Assembly (NCBI GenBank): GCA_963971305.1 | Contig: OZ020311.1 | Coordinates: forward strand, 3,224,001 to 3,288,000 | Length of the DNA: 64,000 bases | Source of the DNA: Arcuatula senhousia | Lineage: Eukaryota; Mollusca; Bivalvia; Mytilida; Mytilidae | Reading direction: 5' to 3' | Shown: positions 35,724 to 47,649 of the stretch, in pieces | Position numbering within the stretch: the stretch's first letter is position 1 | Layout of the letters: every line of letters begins with the position of its first letter | Notes under the pieces: model-generated | Told to the model about the DNA's origin: nothing | Databases searched by the model: none | The model's input: only the letters and a program-made list of their open reading frames with translations | Position numbers and translations under genes: made by a program

Positions 35724-35914
35724 GGTGTGTTTTTTTTTCAGCACAAGGACTTCGATTCAGTTTCGTCCTGGCTTTAGTACAAGGTCTTAGTTTGCGTCGT
35801 CAGGGACCAACCTAATTCCGCATCTCATTATTTTCTATTTGTTAAAAAAAATTCTTTGATGTTCTTTTGTGTCTGCAGAATGCTACATATAAGAAATAAA
35901 AATAAATAAAATAA

Positions 35915-36060
35915 GAACTTATGTCAAAAGTCAGAAATTGCATAGACAAAACCAGTGAAGTTAATACGAACGAAAGGAACACGTAGGAACAGACAACATT
36001 AAACCCACAAAAACAACTGAAGACCAATCTAAAAGCCGAACTCATGTCGTAACGAAAGTG
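35915..36060 (-). repeat. Retroelement 3'-tail fragment (diverged)
   Basis: Contains TGTCAAAAGTCAGAAATTGC, ACAAAACCAGTGAAG and GGAACACGTAGGAAC, resembling the tail family on the minus strand. The terminal box is lost. Confidence 0.35.
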
Positions 36061-36301
36061 AACTCATGAGCTCTGGAAAACTACGCAGTTCATGATTGCT
36101 AAACCCGTCGCGTTGCTATGAAAATTTCAGCACGTCACATTCAAATACAAAAAAGCTACTTCTATTCTTCGACCGACCAGTCGCCACGCGACGTCAAATG
36201 TCCTCAACCTCTCACAGAGATCGTTAGGATACACCAGGGGGTGAAAGAAAAGACTCTGACTAATATTTCTTGTAATGTAGACAATCTATAATGTAGTTGA
36301 C

Positions 36302-37756
36302 TTTTTTTAGCTCACCTGCTATTGCCATCACTTGGCGTCCGTCGTCGTCTGTCGTCGTCTGTCGTCCGTTAACAATTTTTCAAAAATCTTCTCCTCTGAA
36401 ACTACTGAACAGAATTTAATGAAACTTGGTACGAATAAGCACCAAACTTGTGTTTCGATTTTTTGATCCGTCAAAAAACATGGCCGCTGTTACTAAAAAT
36501 AGACCAGGGGGTCAGACTACTGTTTTTGGCTTGTAAATCATATAGTATAAGAGATAGATGAAATCTGCCACCCTACTGCTTCAGTATCAAAAGTTCTACA
36601 AAAGTCTCCATTTGGTCAAAGTTGTCAGATGATCCCTTATTAAGGTTACAGCCTCTTAAAGGTGAAAAATAACGTTTTTTTCATGTTTTTGGCTTTTAGA
36701 ATGAAAACTTTTGCAGATAGATAAAAGCTGTTGCTTGCTTAAATGTTCAGCTGATTTAGCTCTACAAAAGTCTCCATATGGTCAAAGTTGCCAGATGACC
36801 CTTAATAGGAGTTATGGCCCCTTAAAGGCGAAAAAAGTGTTTTTGGCCTATAGATTGAAAACTATTGCTGATAGAGAAAAGCTGTTGCTTGCTTAAATGT
36901 TCAGCTCATTTAGCTTAACAAAAGTCTCCATAGGACCGAAGTTGTCAGATGACCCTTTATAGGAGTAACGGCCCCTTAAAGGCAAATCGTAGTGTTTTTG
37001 GCCTATAGAATGAAAACTATTGCAGATAGAGAAAAGCTGGTGCTTGCTTAAATGTTCAGCTCATTTATCTCTACAAAAGTCTCCATTGGGTCAAAGTTGT
37101 CAGATGACCCCTTATAGGAGTTACGGCTCCTGAAAGGGGAAAAATTGTGTTTTAGCCTATGGAATGAAAACTATTGCAGATAGAGAAAAGCTGTTGCTTG
37201 CTTAAATGTTCAGCTCATTAAGCTCATCAAAAGTCTTCATAGGGTCGATGTTGTTACATGACCCCTTGTAGCGGTTACAGCCCCTTAAAGCCAAAAATAG
37301 TGTTTTTGGTCTGAAAAAGGAAAATCATTGCAGATAGAGAAAAGCTGGTGCTTGCTTAAATGTTCAGCTCATTTAGCTCTACAAAAGTCTCCATTGGGTC
37401 AAAGTTGTCAGATGACCCTTTAAAGGAGTTACGGCCTTTTAGAGGCGAAAAAAAATGTTTTTGGCCTATAGAATAAAAACTATTGCAGATAGAGAAAACC
37501 TGGTGCTTGCTTAAATGTTCAGCTCATTTAGCTCTACAAAAGTCTCCATAAGGTCAAAGTTGTCAGATTATCCCTTATAGGAGCTACGGCCCTTTAAAGG
37601 GGAAAAATAGTGTTTTTGGCCTATAGAATGAAAGCTATTGCTGATAGAGAAAAACTGTTGCTTGCTTAAATGTTCAGCTCATTTAGCTATACAAAAGTCT
37701 TCATAGGGTTTACATCAAGACCAGGTGAGCGTTTCAGGCTCCTTGGAGCCTCTTGT
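36302..37756 (-). mobile_element. Tandem-core element with GTCGTC microsatellite and tag ends
   Basis: On the minus strand it starts ACAAG, hairpin GGCTCC-AA-GGAGCC (37750-37737), tag GCTCACCTGG. It ends with CAGGTGAGCT (36318-36309), the complement of the tag; the hairpin loop present in the related 46-kb copy is deleted here. The core is about seven tandem units of about 155 bp (box CTTGCTTAAATGTTCAGCTC), and CGTCGTCTGTCGTCGTCTG lies beside the end. This type is abundant in bivalve genomes. Confidence 0.7.
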
Positions 37757-38899
37757 TTATATGCTCCGTGGATTTTTTGTCTTATACTGATAGTATGATT
37801 CTAAAAATTTCTCATTATTGTTCTCAGATATGTCCCTTGCCTTATTTGTATTTCATTCAATGCCACAGCCACAGGTTAGCTTCATGTCGGTGACTGTGAC
37901 GAGAGGAGGATAAAAGCATGGGACAATTAAAAATAAATACAAACTACCATACATTAGTATATTGTGACATTTAAACGAGCATGATAAGCAGTTTTTAAAC
38001 CTCAAAGACAAAAGACGCTTCCAACCAGAACCAGGGAAGTACCATAATTCCTTTTTAAAAAGCTGACGAAATTCCATACAGATCAGTTAAATATGTAAAA
38101 AGAACATATTACCCAACGCAACGCATTTGGGAAGCGTAAAATGTTATTGACTGTTTCGTCTGTCCACCTGTACGAGCCTAACCACCTCCTTCACTCGGCT
38201 AACTGAGAACTCGGTCAGTTGGTTTTATTTAACATGGAGGCTATATGGGAAATGGGTCTGTTGAAGAGTCGGCTATAGGTCTGTTGAGAGTAAAATCCAA
38301 TGGATGGTCATGAAATTTTCTGAAAAAGATGTTATTTTGGCAAAATGACAATTAATTGTCAAAATACAAAATCTTTCAACCAAAATGATATTCATTTGAG
38401 CACATTTTCAACTTGCAACAGAGTCAATTAGTTATACCAGTGTTCGATAAAACGAAAAGGCGAGACAGCGGTATGCTCAAATTTGGCAACTATGAATGAA
38501 TTTTTTTACAAATAAACAAAATTTTTATAATTTTGAAATATAATTAGCGATTCGGAAAGTAATCTTCAGTTTAAAAATAAAATATTCAAACAACAAAATG
38601 TGATTTAATGTTAAAATGTTATAAAAAATTAGTTTTTCTTAAAAAAGTGCCGGCTAAAGTCTGTTGGTGAGTCGGCAAATTAAATTAAAGTCTGTTGAGA
38701 GTTAATTAGCCGAGACAGAATGATTGCAAGCGAGGTATATTTTGAATTTTTAAAAACTTTTAGGATTAACATTTTATATTGTATTAAATCAAGAGTGAAA
38801 TTATCTCTAATTTTGCGTGTATGTACAGGAAAAAGAAACCTTAAAGCACGAAATCAGTACACACTATATGGTACTATAGGATAAGGCTGTATACAAGGT

Positions 38900-39202
38900 A
38901 TTATACCCCAACTTCTATGTCATGAAGTGTCGAGAAAACAGTGAGGAAAATTTTGCATGTATGTACAATACATCTAAAAACCTAAGTTTTCGGTTAACAA
39001 GAGGTAGATGACCTACCTAGGGGCGTAAAATCGAAATACACCATATGACACTTTAAGACAAAGCAAAATACCAGACCTTTACCTTATGTAGTTGCTTGAA
39101 TAACTGCGACGGAAATTATGTCACGTACGAACGAACGGACAGACATATGGATAAGGGTTAAACAGTATACCCCTCTTCTTAAAAGCGAGGGTATAATTAT
39201 AA
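38900..39202 (+). mobile_element. Possible tag-hairpin element with ACGNACG box
   Basis: It starts around TTATACCCCAACTTCT and ends TATACCCCTCTTCTTAAAAG followed by CGAGGGTATAATTATA (39168-39202). An ACGTACGAACGAACGGACAG box precedes the end. The 5' boundary is uncertain. Confidence 0.35.
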
Positions 39203-39219
39203 GTATTTAACTAGTCGAA

Positions 39220-39792
39220 GCAGCCACGCTGCATACCCCCGCGCTACTCTGGTGTTTGATAGTATAAGGGCAAATAATTAAAAGAAACAAACTATGACTA
39301 TAATAAGCATTACTAGTACTATCAAATGTGTATGTATTAATATGAGACTTTTCCCTGGTCACGCTGGTAGTGGGAGTGATAGTCATGTAATGAATTATGC
39401 ATGACGAAGGAATAATGTGCCCTTAGGCAATCTATGCAGCCCAGCCCCTAGGGGCATTATCAAAATTCCAAAACTTTCGCAGAATCTACTTCCATAGTGC
39501 AACTACTGAGCCAAGTTTCAGTTCCATAATCCAAATAACTTAGGAGGAGTTGCGTGACAAAGGAATAATGTGCACTTAGGCTACCTATGCAGCCCCCAGC
39601 CCCTAGGGGAATTATCAAAATTCCAAAACCTTCGGCACAGACCCCACCCACAATGCAATTAATAACCCAAGTTTCATCTTTCTACTCCCAGTGGTTACAG
39701 AGATTATCCTGGACATTAACGCCATACGTACGTACGTACATCGAACGGCAAAACATTTTCCCCGCGCTTTCGCTAGCGCGGGGATAATAATA
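39220..39792 (+). mobile_element. Tag-hairpin (Helentron-like) element with two core repeats
   Basis: It starts with hairpin GCAGC-CAC-GCTGC (39220-39232) and the tag ATACCCCCGCGC. It ends with hairpin CCCCGCGC...GCGCGGGG (39760-39783) then ATAATAAT. The core has two tandem units of about 145 bp (GAATAATGTGC, CCTAGGGG, AATTATCAAAATTCCAAAAC). An ACGTACGTACGTACA box precedes the end. The layout matches published Pearl/HINE-type bivalve elements in outline. Confidence 0.6.
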
Positions 39793-41012
39793 TGGCTTTA
39801 AAATTGTTGATTTTAAATTAGTACTTTTTACTTGTACACATTTATAAGGGCTTCAAAATGCATAAATCAGAACCGATCTGATTTATGGATTCAATCACCG
39901 ATTATCATATGGAAATAAACAGACCGAACGAACATCCCATCCCCCAACCCACCCGGGTAGTAACAGACTGTTCAAATTCTCGATTTTTTTAATGCACGTA
40001 TCATGTATGCTTTAAAACGATTGCCATATATATATAATACATTATACTCTGGAGGTTATAATGGTTTTTGGCCATGTTTGCAATACAAAATCAGTTGGCA
40101 TAGTTTATAATTAGTTGTAATCTTTTTCACTCTCTTTCTAAGACTAGTGTTACAATTTTTTATTAGTATTTTAGGGATAAGCGTCTCTTGTTAAACGTCT
40201 TCATCTTTGATTTTTTCTTTTTTTTTTCTTTCCATGCTTTCTGTTGGAAAAATTCATTCTTTTTTCTTTTCATACTGAAAAATTAATGGTAAGCTTGATC
40301 AAACAGACTGATGTGCTTGTTATAACGCGATTTATATTAATTTTACGTCTAATCTATGACTAAACAATCATCACTACGAATATATACGCTTTATGTCACT
40401 TTGTAAGATGTTTCAATTTGTAAAAAAATGTGTGTTATGGCACAAATATAGTATGATATCAGTTGAATAATTTACTCTCAACAGACTGACCAACAGACTG
40501 AGTTCATTATAGCCGACTCGCCAACAGACCCATTTTAAGTCAAAAACACAATTAATGCCACAAAAACGCATGTCTGTCGGTTTTTCTTTCTTATACGTAC
40601 AGTTATATGTCAAACATACATGATGTACAATTTAAGTTGCGTTTTTCGTAATGCTTTCGACTTAATTTTAGCAAAACGCTGTTATGTTTACATTTTTGAA
40701 TGACAAAATTGATAGAAATATCTCGATGAGTAACACGCCTTTCCATTTTGTAGCTTACCAATGTAAGCTACAGAGAAAAACAATATATGAATACGTTCAG
40801 TATTCAATATTGTTTTGCCCAACATATTTTTTTTTTATTAAAGTAAGTAAAAAAGAAATATTTAGTAAAATAAATTGACCTTGCTATGTTTTTCTCGATA
40901 GTATTTGACCAACAGACTTTAGCCGACTCTTCAACAGACCCATTTCCCATATAGCCTCCATGTTAAATAAAACCAACTGACCGAGTTCTCAGTTAGCCGA
41001 GTGAAGGAGGTG

Positions 41013-42321
41013 CTAACAGATTTTGACGACAAGTATTAAGCATAGGCTTTTAATATTTGGTTTGTAGTTTCAGAGAGGGTCACTTATGGTGGGATATATA
41101 TTCTGTCTATCATCTTTTTTCCTGTTAAACGACGAGCATATAGACTTTTGCGGGATCGAAAATGTTCGTAACAGATATCTCGGCAACTATAATCGTAGGC
41201 TCCCTTTTAATTGTGATTCCTAACTCAAAATATATAATGATCTCTGTCTTAAATGTTGATACGTGGGGTATGTACTCACTAAGGTTCTTGCATTATGAAA
41301 GCTAAGGTAAACACTACCTCTGTAATTCCATATGTGAAATCATCTTGTAACATGTAGCTTTCTGTCGACAGTCTAGTGAAAATAACGCCGGTTAAGGTTT
41401 CCAGATGATGAAATGGCTGATTTGTACATGCAAGTTATCCGGATGAATACAGCTTATAAATAATTGCAGCAGTCCGGTTATGAGTTCACATATGATTGGT
41501 TAGAAAGCAAATTAATGTGTAGTTCGAGTAATCCAATTAGAAATGCTTCTGGCATCTGACAGACATAATTTTATCATTTAAATTGAATATATGAAACGTG
41601 AAATTTTAGAAAAACCACAAATTTTCTTAGAAATAGTTCACGATCCATATACCGCTAACCATATTGGTGAACCATTTTGAGAAAAAAAGCCAGGTTACTC
41701 ACAGGTTAATGGGCAATGCTGCAGTCTCGATAAGAATTTGACCCGTAAGAAAATAAAGTAGGCTAAATTGTCCGATCCTTCCGGCCCTTACTTTTCCATT
41801 GGCTCTCATCTTCCGTCACAATTTTCTTCTCTTCATCATAATTTAATGTTTATCACTACTTTCATGATCATCTCACAGTCGGGTTAAAGTGGCTAAAAGT
41901 ATTCACTAACTCATTTACTTTAAATGGAACACTTTTGGGGGTAAGACAACCAAAGAAACGAGGAGAAGAAAAAGTGGACGGTGTTGTGGAACCGGAAGTG
42001 TCATAGGTATACCGCCAGCTTAATTGCGGATCTAGAGAATTACTTTGCGTTGTCTATGTGTTTGCGTTTACATATTGTATATTTACAGCTCATTTTCAGA
42101 ACAATTTCGATATTTAGAGACCAAATTGGGATCTCGTCATATTTTTTTCTTTGTCCACAAGTGTCATTCAAAGTTCATGACAACAGTGTAATTAACAGTT
42201 CAAATAATTATCCCGTTACCGGAAAGGCCAAATTTTTATTTCTTTAACGCCTTTCCGTAACGTGTGTCGCAGGAAGGCCAGTAAAAGCCTGGCAAGACTT
42301 TCTTATTATTTGGACTAAAAG
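41013..42321. other. No recognisable feature
   Basis: AT-rich intergenic sequence between the TIR element and the MITE, with no exon-like or repeat signal that I could support. Confidence 0.4.
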
Positions 42322-42602
42322 GACGACCATTTGATTCTAAGGGGGGGCTGGCAGTTTCGGTCGAGACAGATTATTTATTTTCAAAATTTTGCGGGCCAGA
42401 ATATTTATTTTTCGCCGCTACGCGGCAAGAATATTTCTTTCTGCATACAAAAGCTTGATTGGGCAAGGACCTTGGGACAGATTATTTATTTTCTTGCAAA
42501 CAGAGGCCAGATTATTTATTTTCAACTTTTTCCAGGCCAGAATATTTATTTACAAAAACTGCCAGCCCCCCCCCAAAAAAAAATTCAAATGGTCGTCCCC
42601 TG
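42322..42602. mobile_element. MITE, GGGGACGACCATTTGA family, copy 3
   Basis: The ends AGGACGACCATTTGATTCT and TTCAAATGGTCGTCCCCT are inverted. The subterminal GGGCTGGCAGTTT is inverted as AAACTGCCAGCCCC. The interior repeats a GCCAGA(A/T)TATTTATTT word several times. Open frames across it are artefacts. Confidence 0.82.
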
Positions 42603-43089
42603 ACTGTTACTAAGACATTGGAAAAATCTTAATAGACGGATTTCAAACGGTTTACTTTTTAAGATCAAATTCCCTACCTTTTATAAAGTTGTATAAAAAA
42701 ATAATTATGCTATTATTTGAAACGATTAGAAAACAAAAAACCAAATTGTATAACTTCAGAATTAAAGGTATGACGGCAATCTAAATAATTGTTACAATTG
42801 CATTCAATGAATAGACCAATACCATCTAATTTAAGATCCGTGTCATTCGAAATACCTAAGAATTAGGAATTTTGTGAACTAATTTTGAAATATTTGATGA
42901 CACAATTTGATTGCATTCGATCTTTTTTAAAGATTTGAAATATTAGACAATACTGATCTTTTGACAATTCGCTATGGATTTATGATTGATCCAGAATGAG
43001 CTGGCTTTAAATAAGGAACCAGTGCGGAAGTTCCATAATTTTTCTATATAATAAGCTAACATAAATCATATGCCACTGTTTTGGAAAAC

Positions 43090-43191
43090 ATGACTGAGGA
43101 CGACTGCGACGATTTAGCACAATTGTCAAAGTTGGACGAAACTGAAATTCTAAACAAACTTCGAGACAGATATGCGAAGGACAAGATTTAC
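43090..43191 (+). CDS. Myosin exon 1 (start codon)
   Basis: 34 codons from ATG to LRDRYAKDKIY, then the donor gtaagc at 43192. The pattern (acidic leader, ILNKLRDRYAKDKIYT) is the usual opening of a motor domain. A TATATAA string at 43045-43051 lies about 40 bp upstream and could be a core promoter element; this is weak evidence. An out-of-frame ATG sits at 43070. Confidence 0.85.
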
Positions 43192-44405
43192 GTAAGCATG
43201 GAATATTTATATTTCTTTATGAGTGCTTTTAACGTGACTTTGTGAAATCTGTTCATTATTTTGTTTTTCATATATCCATTTTTTTTTAATGACAAATAAA
43301 TGATTCGTTTTAATTTTTTGTGTGTTTAACATCACTGAAAAAACATAAAACATTTTTGAACAAACAGGTCGCCTTTTGGCCATTTTTAACATTAATGCAT
43401 ACTTCTTTGGGGATTTCTTTAAAATGGACACACGGTTTGATATTAAGGACATGTAAGAGAAAAATTATGAAGCCCTTATACTGCAATACTAGCTGACGTC
43501 TCCAAAATGAAATGTTTTGTGATGAAAATTCATCTCTGCTCATTTTGTTTATATAAAATATCCCCATGGAATGCAAGCTTACTTGTACCCCAGCCCCAAA
43601 TGTTTTTGAACTGACCGGAACTCTTGTTAATTTCAGACAAAATGTGGAGAGATTCTTATAGCTATTAATCCGTACAAAAACCTACAGATTTTTGATGTCG
43701 AGGTTAGTTTGTATATTAAACAGGATATCGGTTTCTTCGCCCCCTTTTGTGATTTTAAAGCTACTATGTTAGGGAATGTTAATATGTCAGAGGTATCAAG
43801 TACATCGGAAACAGTCTGGTTGAAGGGCAATAAAGAAAACATAACAACAAACCAAAACATATGTTTCTATGATTTGGAATAAGTATTTGCGGCACAACCT
43901 ACCAGTATTGAAAACTCAACCCCTCCCCCCCCCCAAAAAAATGAAAATAGTTCATTTGTAACAAAGCATAAATATTTACTTTCCAAGAGACAAAATGTCT
44001 CAAGGTGACTGACAAGAAACAGGCCCATCCATTTTACAAAAAAGATGTAAATAACTGTGCGAACAAGAAGTCCAAAATTAAAAAAAATGGTGTACCCTAT
44101 CTGCTACAGACAAATGTGGCATTATCTTTCTTTAAAAGAAACTGAAACAATTTTAGCTATTTATTTCTACATTTAAGCATCATAACCAATATGACTGGCG
44201 GAAATTCGATGGTAAAGCTAAGCCACATATATTCCATGTGGCAACTAGGGCTTATCAGAGAATGCGTGAGAATGCCACAAACCAGGTTATTCTCGTTAGT
44301 GGTGAATCGGGTGCGGGTAAAACAGAGAGTACCAAACTGATGGTGAAACATTTCATCCATATGTGTCCTCATGGCAGTGAAGATTTACATGATAGAGTTG
44401 TCAAG
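43090..44405 (+). CDS. Unconventional myosin heavy chain, N-terminal part of motor domain (join 43090-43191, 43637-43702, 44178-44405)
   Basis: Three exons, all phase 0, give 132 residues beginning MTEDDCDDLAQLSKLDE. Exon 2 encodes GEILIAINPYKNLQIF, the purine-binding NPxxxxxx(Y/F) segment. Exon 3 encodes ILVSGESGAGKTESTK, with the Walker A GESGAGKT at about residues 98-105, and ends HDRVVK where VNPLLEAFGNA would normally follow. Only about 34 residues precede the TKCGEIL segment, so the SH3-like N-terminal subdomain of myosin II or V and the kinase of vertebrate class III are both absent. The class cannot be assigned. The product would be an actin-based motor. Later motor exons, IQ motifs and tail are not seen here. 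The ATG is the first in frame after a stop at 43057-43059. Confidence 0.9.
43637..43702 (+). CDS. Myosin exon 2, unit A (purine-binding loop)
   Basis: The acceptor is taatttcag ending at 43636 and the donor is gttag at 43703. The 22 codons read TKCGEILIAINPYKNLQ then IFDVE. The tandem duplication begins at its fourth base (43640). Confidence 0.88.
44178..44405 (+). CDS. Myosin exon 3, unit A (P-loop exon)
   Basis: The acceptor is catttaag ending at 44177 and the donor is gtaaat at 44406. The 76 codons begin HHNQYDWRKFDGKAKPHIF and contain GESGAGKTES. The length is a multiple of three with phase 0 on both sides. Confidence 0.9.
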
Positions 44406-44424
44406 GTAAATATAGGGCATTAAA

Positions 44425-44590
44425 ATATGGCGTCTGTCTGTCTGTTTGTTTGTCTGTGTGTCTGTCTACGTGGCCCTTGAGGAAAAAAAACACATAAAAT
44501 TAACACAATAAAGTTGATCAGTTTGTCAAGATAAATACAGATATTTTTCAAAAATGTGTTTCTGTCTGTTTGCCTTTCTGTCTATGTGGG
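44425..44590. repeat. (GTCT)n microsatellites
   Basis: GTCTGTCTGTCTGTTTGTTT at about 44429 and a shorter TCTGTCTGTTTGCC at about 44562, in myosin intron 3. The pair repeats in unit B at +10,678. Confidence 0.7.
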
Positions 44591-45764
44591 AAAAAGTTGT
44601 GAACACATACAAGACGAAGAAACACAACTAAAATCAAAATGAGATTCTGATTTTTCATGAGCTGTATGGCCATTTCGGAAAATTATTCCTCATCAGCAGC
44701 ACTAGAACCCAAACAAAGGATATCCACAATTCAAAAGATGTTCAAAATCCATAAAGCCAAAAGAAATCTAAATATACACAGACTACGATGGAGGGAGTTT
44801 AACCTTAGGTTTTAGAATTTACATAAATTTATATAGTGGTTGAAAACAGAGTGTACACATGAGAAGTAAGCTCATGCACAAGTACACCATATTTAAAAAA
44901 TAGAAAAGAGCATACATCTTAAACACGGGGAATTGTTCTACTAACTCCACACGGCATAAAAGACAAACTCCTGCAATAAATAATTTTGCATACATTTGAT
45001 GTATTACAACTTCTGTCAGTTCTATAATTAAATTCTGGAATTTTAATAGGCATAGTTTTAATTGGGGTCAATGTCTTTTTGATGGTATGAAAAGAATTGT
45101 TGTAAACTATTGATGTAAAGAAACCTTACAATAGATTTTAAATGGTTTTTGTCAGATAAATTGGCAGTCTTTAATAGACGGTTGCACTTCCTGGTCGTAT
45201 TCTATAATAAAGGAGCGATATGTTGATAAATCATGTCAACACGTCTATCAATGAGGTTTTGAGTTTGTTAAATAAGACTTAACTAGTCGAACTTACTTAA
45301 TTTTTTGCATAAATGGTCAATTATGGACAATTTTCTTAACAGTTTTCTAAGCAACCTCTTATTACATCCTTTTGATATTTGGTAATCAGCATGGGTCCCA
45401 TACCGTTGAATTAATTTCAGGTCTATTGTCTACCTACTTCCTGTTTAACGAAATCTGGCCATTTCTATCTTTGACCCATTGTGATGCCCGATTTACGAAA
45501 GTGATTTGGACATACAGTCGTCGGATACGTTTGTTTGTCCGTCCGTCTGTCCCTCTGTGTGTTCGTTCGTCTCTCATGTTGCGAAATATACTCTTCAAAA
45601 AAGTTACGCATAGATAGAAAATTCCCCGTACGTTTAAGGGCATATTGTCTACGGCAAACTCATTTTTTTACCCCCCAATTTTTTGGTGTCAATTAGACCG
45701 AAATGCAATAAAATGAATATTGGAAAACAGTTTATTTTGATCAAAATAGCTCGACAATATTATG

Positions 45765-45913
45765 CAATTACTGTCTTTTGTTGAGGTAAATGTGCAGTGT
45801 TATTGACTTTTGCAAAAACAGATATTCACTGAGACCGAAGGGCGAGATGAATATCTATAGTTTTTCAAAAGTCAAAAACACTGCACATTTATCGAAACAA
45901 AAGACAGTAATTG
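45765..45913. repeat. 149-bp hairpin element, unit A
   Basis: CAATTACTGTCTTTTGTT at the left and its complement at the right; then TAAATGTGCAGTGTT and complement; then GATATTCA and TGAATATC; loop CTGAGACCGAAGGGCGAGA. The copy in unit B is at 56443-56591. Confidence 0.8.
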
Positions 45914-46071
45914 TTTTATTCTATTATCCAATATCTGACAAAAAAGATGCATTTGAAGCGTTAATAAGCACAGTCTGAACAGAAAATACAATAAGTAAAA
46001 AATGCAGTAAACAACATCATAAAGTTTCCCGCCATTTTGTAGGTCAATATCACTTTGCCAGGTCAATATCC

Positions 46072-47632
46072 TTTTTAGCTCACCTGGACCGGTCCATGTG
46101 AGCTATTGCCATCACTTGGCGTCCGTCGTCGTCCGTCGTCCGTCGTCGTCCGTCGTCCGTCGTCGTCCGTCGTCGTTAACATTTTTCAAACGTTAACTCC
46201 TCTAACACCATAAGTCCAATGGCTTTTAAATTTGGCACAGTTGTTAATTAGCATAGGTAGTATAAAACTAGTGTGGGGATTTTTGATTCGTTGAAAAACA
46301 TGGCCGCCATGGCTAAAAATAGAACAAAGGGGTAAATTGCAGTTTTTTGCAAATAACTCAAAAACAGTAACAGATATCAAAATTCTGGCATAAAGTAAAA
46401 GTGATCAGCATCTCAAGATCTACCTGCCCAGAAATTTTCAAGAAGATCCAACAACTGATGTAGGAATTATTGCCCTTTTTCTGGATTTTTTCAAAATTTT
46501 GCACTTATTAAGCCCTATATCTTGAAAACTATACAAGATATTTTAAAAATTCAAATTGCATATGATTAAGCACATCAAGATCTACATTTCATGTAATTAG
46601 GTCAAAGCTGTAGAACCATTTCTTTTAGGAGTTATGGCCCTTAAAGCGTCAAATTTTACCATTTTTCATTACTTTTACCCTGAATTTCAAAGATTAACTT
46701 GTCTGACACCATACATCCAACTTCAACCAAACTTGGCACAGTTATTAAATAGCATTAATGCTACAATTCTATTGTTCGGATTTTTGATTCGTCAAAAAAT
46801 ATGGCCTCCATGGCTTAAAATAGAACATAGGGGTCAAATTACAGTTTTTTGCAAATAACTCAAAAACTGTAACAGATATCAAAATTCTGATGGGAGACAA
46901 AAGTGATTAGCATCTCAAGATCTACCTGCTCTGAAATTTTCAAGAAGATCTAACAAACAACATAGGAGTTATTGCCCTTTTTCTGGATTTTTTTTTCAAA
47001 ATTTTTCACTTATTTAGCCCTATATCTTGAAAACTATTCAAGATATTTCAAAAATTCAAATTGCATATGATTTAGCACATCAAGATCTACATTTCATGTA
47101 ATTAGGTCAAAGCTGTAGAACCATTTCTTTTAGGAGTTATGGCCCTTAAAGCGTCAATATTTACCATTGTTCATTACTTTTCCCCTGACTTGTCTGAAAC
47201 GGTAAGACCAACTACATCTTAACATGGCACACTGTTTGATAGCTTATATGCTACAACTCTATCGTTCAGATTTTTTATTCGTAAAAAAACATGGCCACCA
47301 TGGCTAAAAATAGAACATAGGGGCAAATTTAATTTTTTTTGCTAATAACTCAAAACTGGTTTCAGATATCAAAATTGTGCAAGGATCAAAAGTGATCAGC
47401 ATATTAAGATCTACCTGTCCTGAAATTTCGGAAAAGATCTGACTGCTGATGTGGGAGTTATTGTTCTTTTTCCTAATTTTTGCCAAATTTGCATTTATTA
47501 AGCCCAATATCTTGAAAACTAACCAAGATATTTCATAAATTTAAATTGCATATGGTTAAGCACAATAATATCTACAAATGTATGAATCTGTGTAGTTCAG
47601 GTGAGCGATTCGGGCTCTTGGGAGCCTCTTGT
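46072..47632 (-). mobile_element. Tandem-core element with GTCCGTCGTC microsatellite, unit A
   Basis: Minus-strand start: ACAAG, hairpin GGCTCCCAAGAGCCC, tag CGCTCACCTG. Minus-strand end: hairpin AGCTCACATGGACCGGTCCA plus GGTGAGCT (46104-46077). The core has three units of about 500 bp, each with a CATGG(C)nnCCATGG box (46299, 46800, 47290). A run of GTCCGTCGTC precedes the end. The copy in unit B is at 56750-58310. Confidence 0.75.
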
Positions 47633-47649
47633 TTATTCACCTAGTTGAT

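Larger units (their letters stand above)
38183..41012. mobile_element. 2.8-kb TIR element with CTAAC target duplication
   Basis: The ends begin CACCTCCTTCACTCGGC and are almost perfect inverted copies for about 97 bp (AACTGAGAACTCGGTCAG, GGAAATGGGTCTGTTGAAG). CTAAC borders both sides (38178-38182, 41013-41017). Subterminal GTCTGTTGGTGAGTCGGC copies lie near 38655 and 40510. No transposase frame is present, and two other elements lie inside. Confidence 0.85.

Noticed and set aside
27193..39783. CRISPR-like or Rho-independent terminator reading of the short GC-rich hairpins
   Set aside because: Introns, retroelements and metazoan proteins show this is a eukaryotic nuclear sequence; the hairpins are transposon ends.
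42331..42613. Two overlapping frames of 74-90 codons with repeating F-A-R-I-F-I peptides
   Set aside because: By-products of the GCCAGA(A/T)TATTTATTT repeat inside the MITE.
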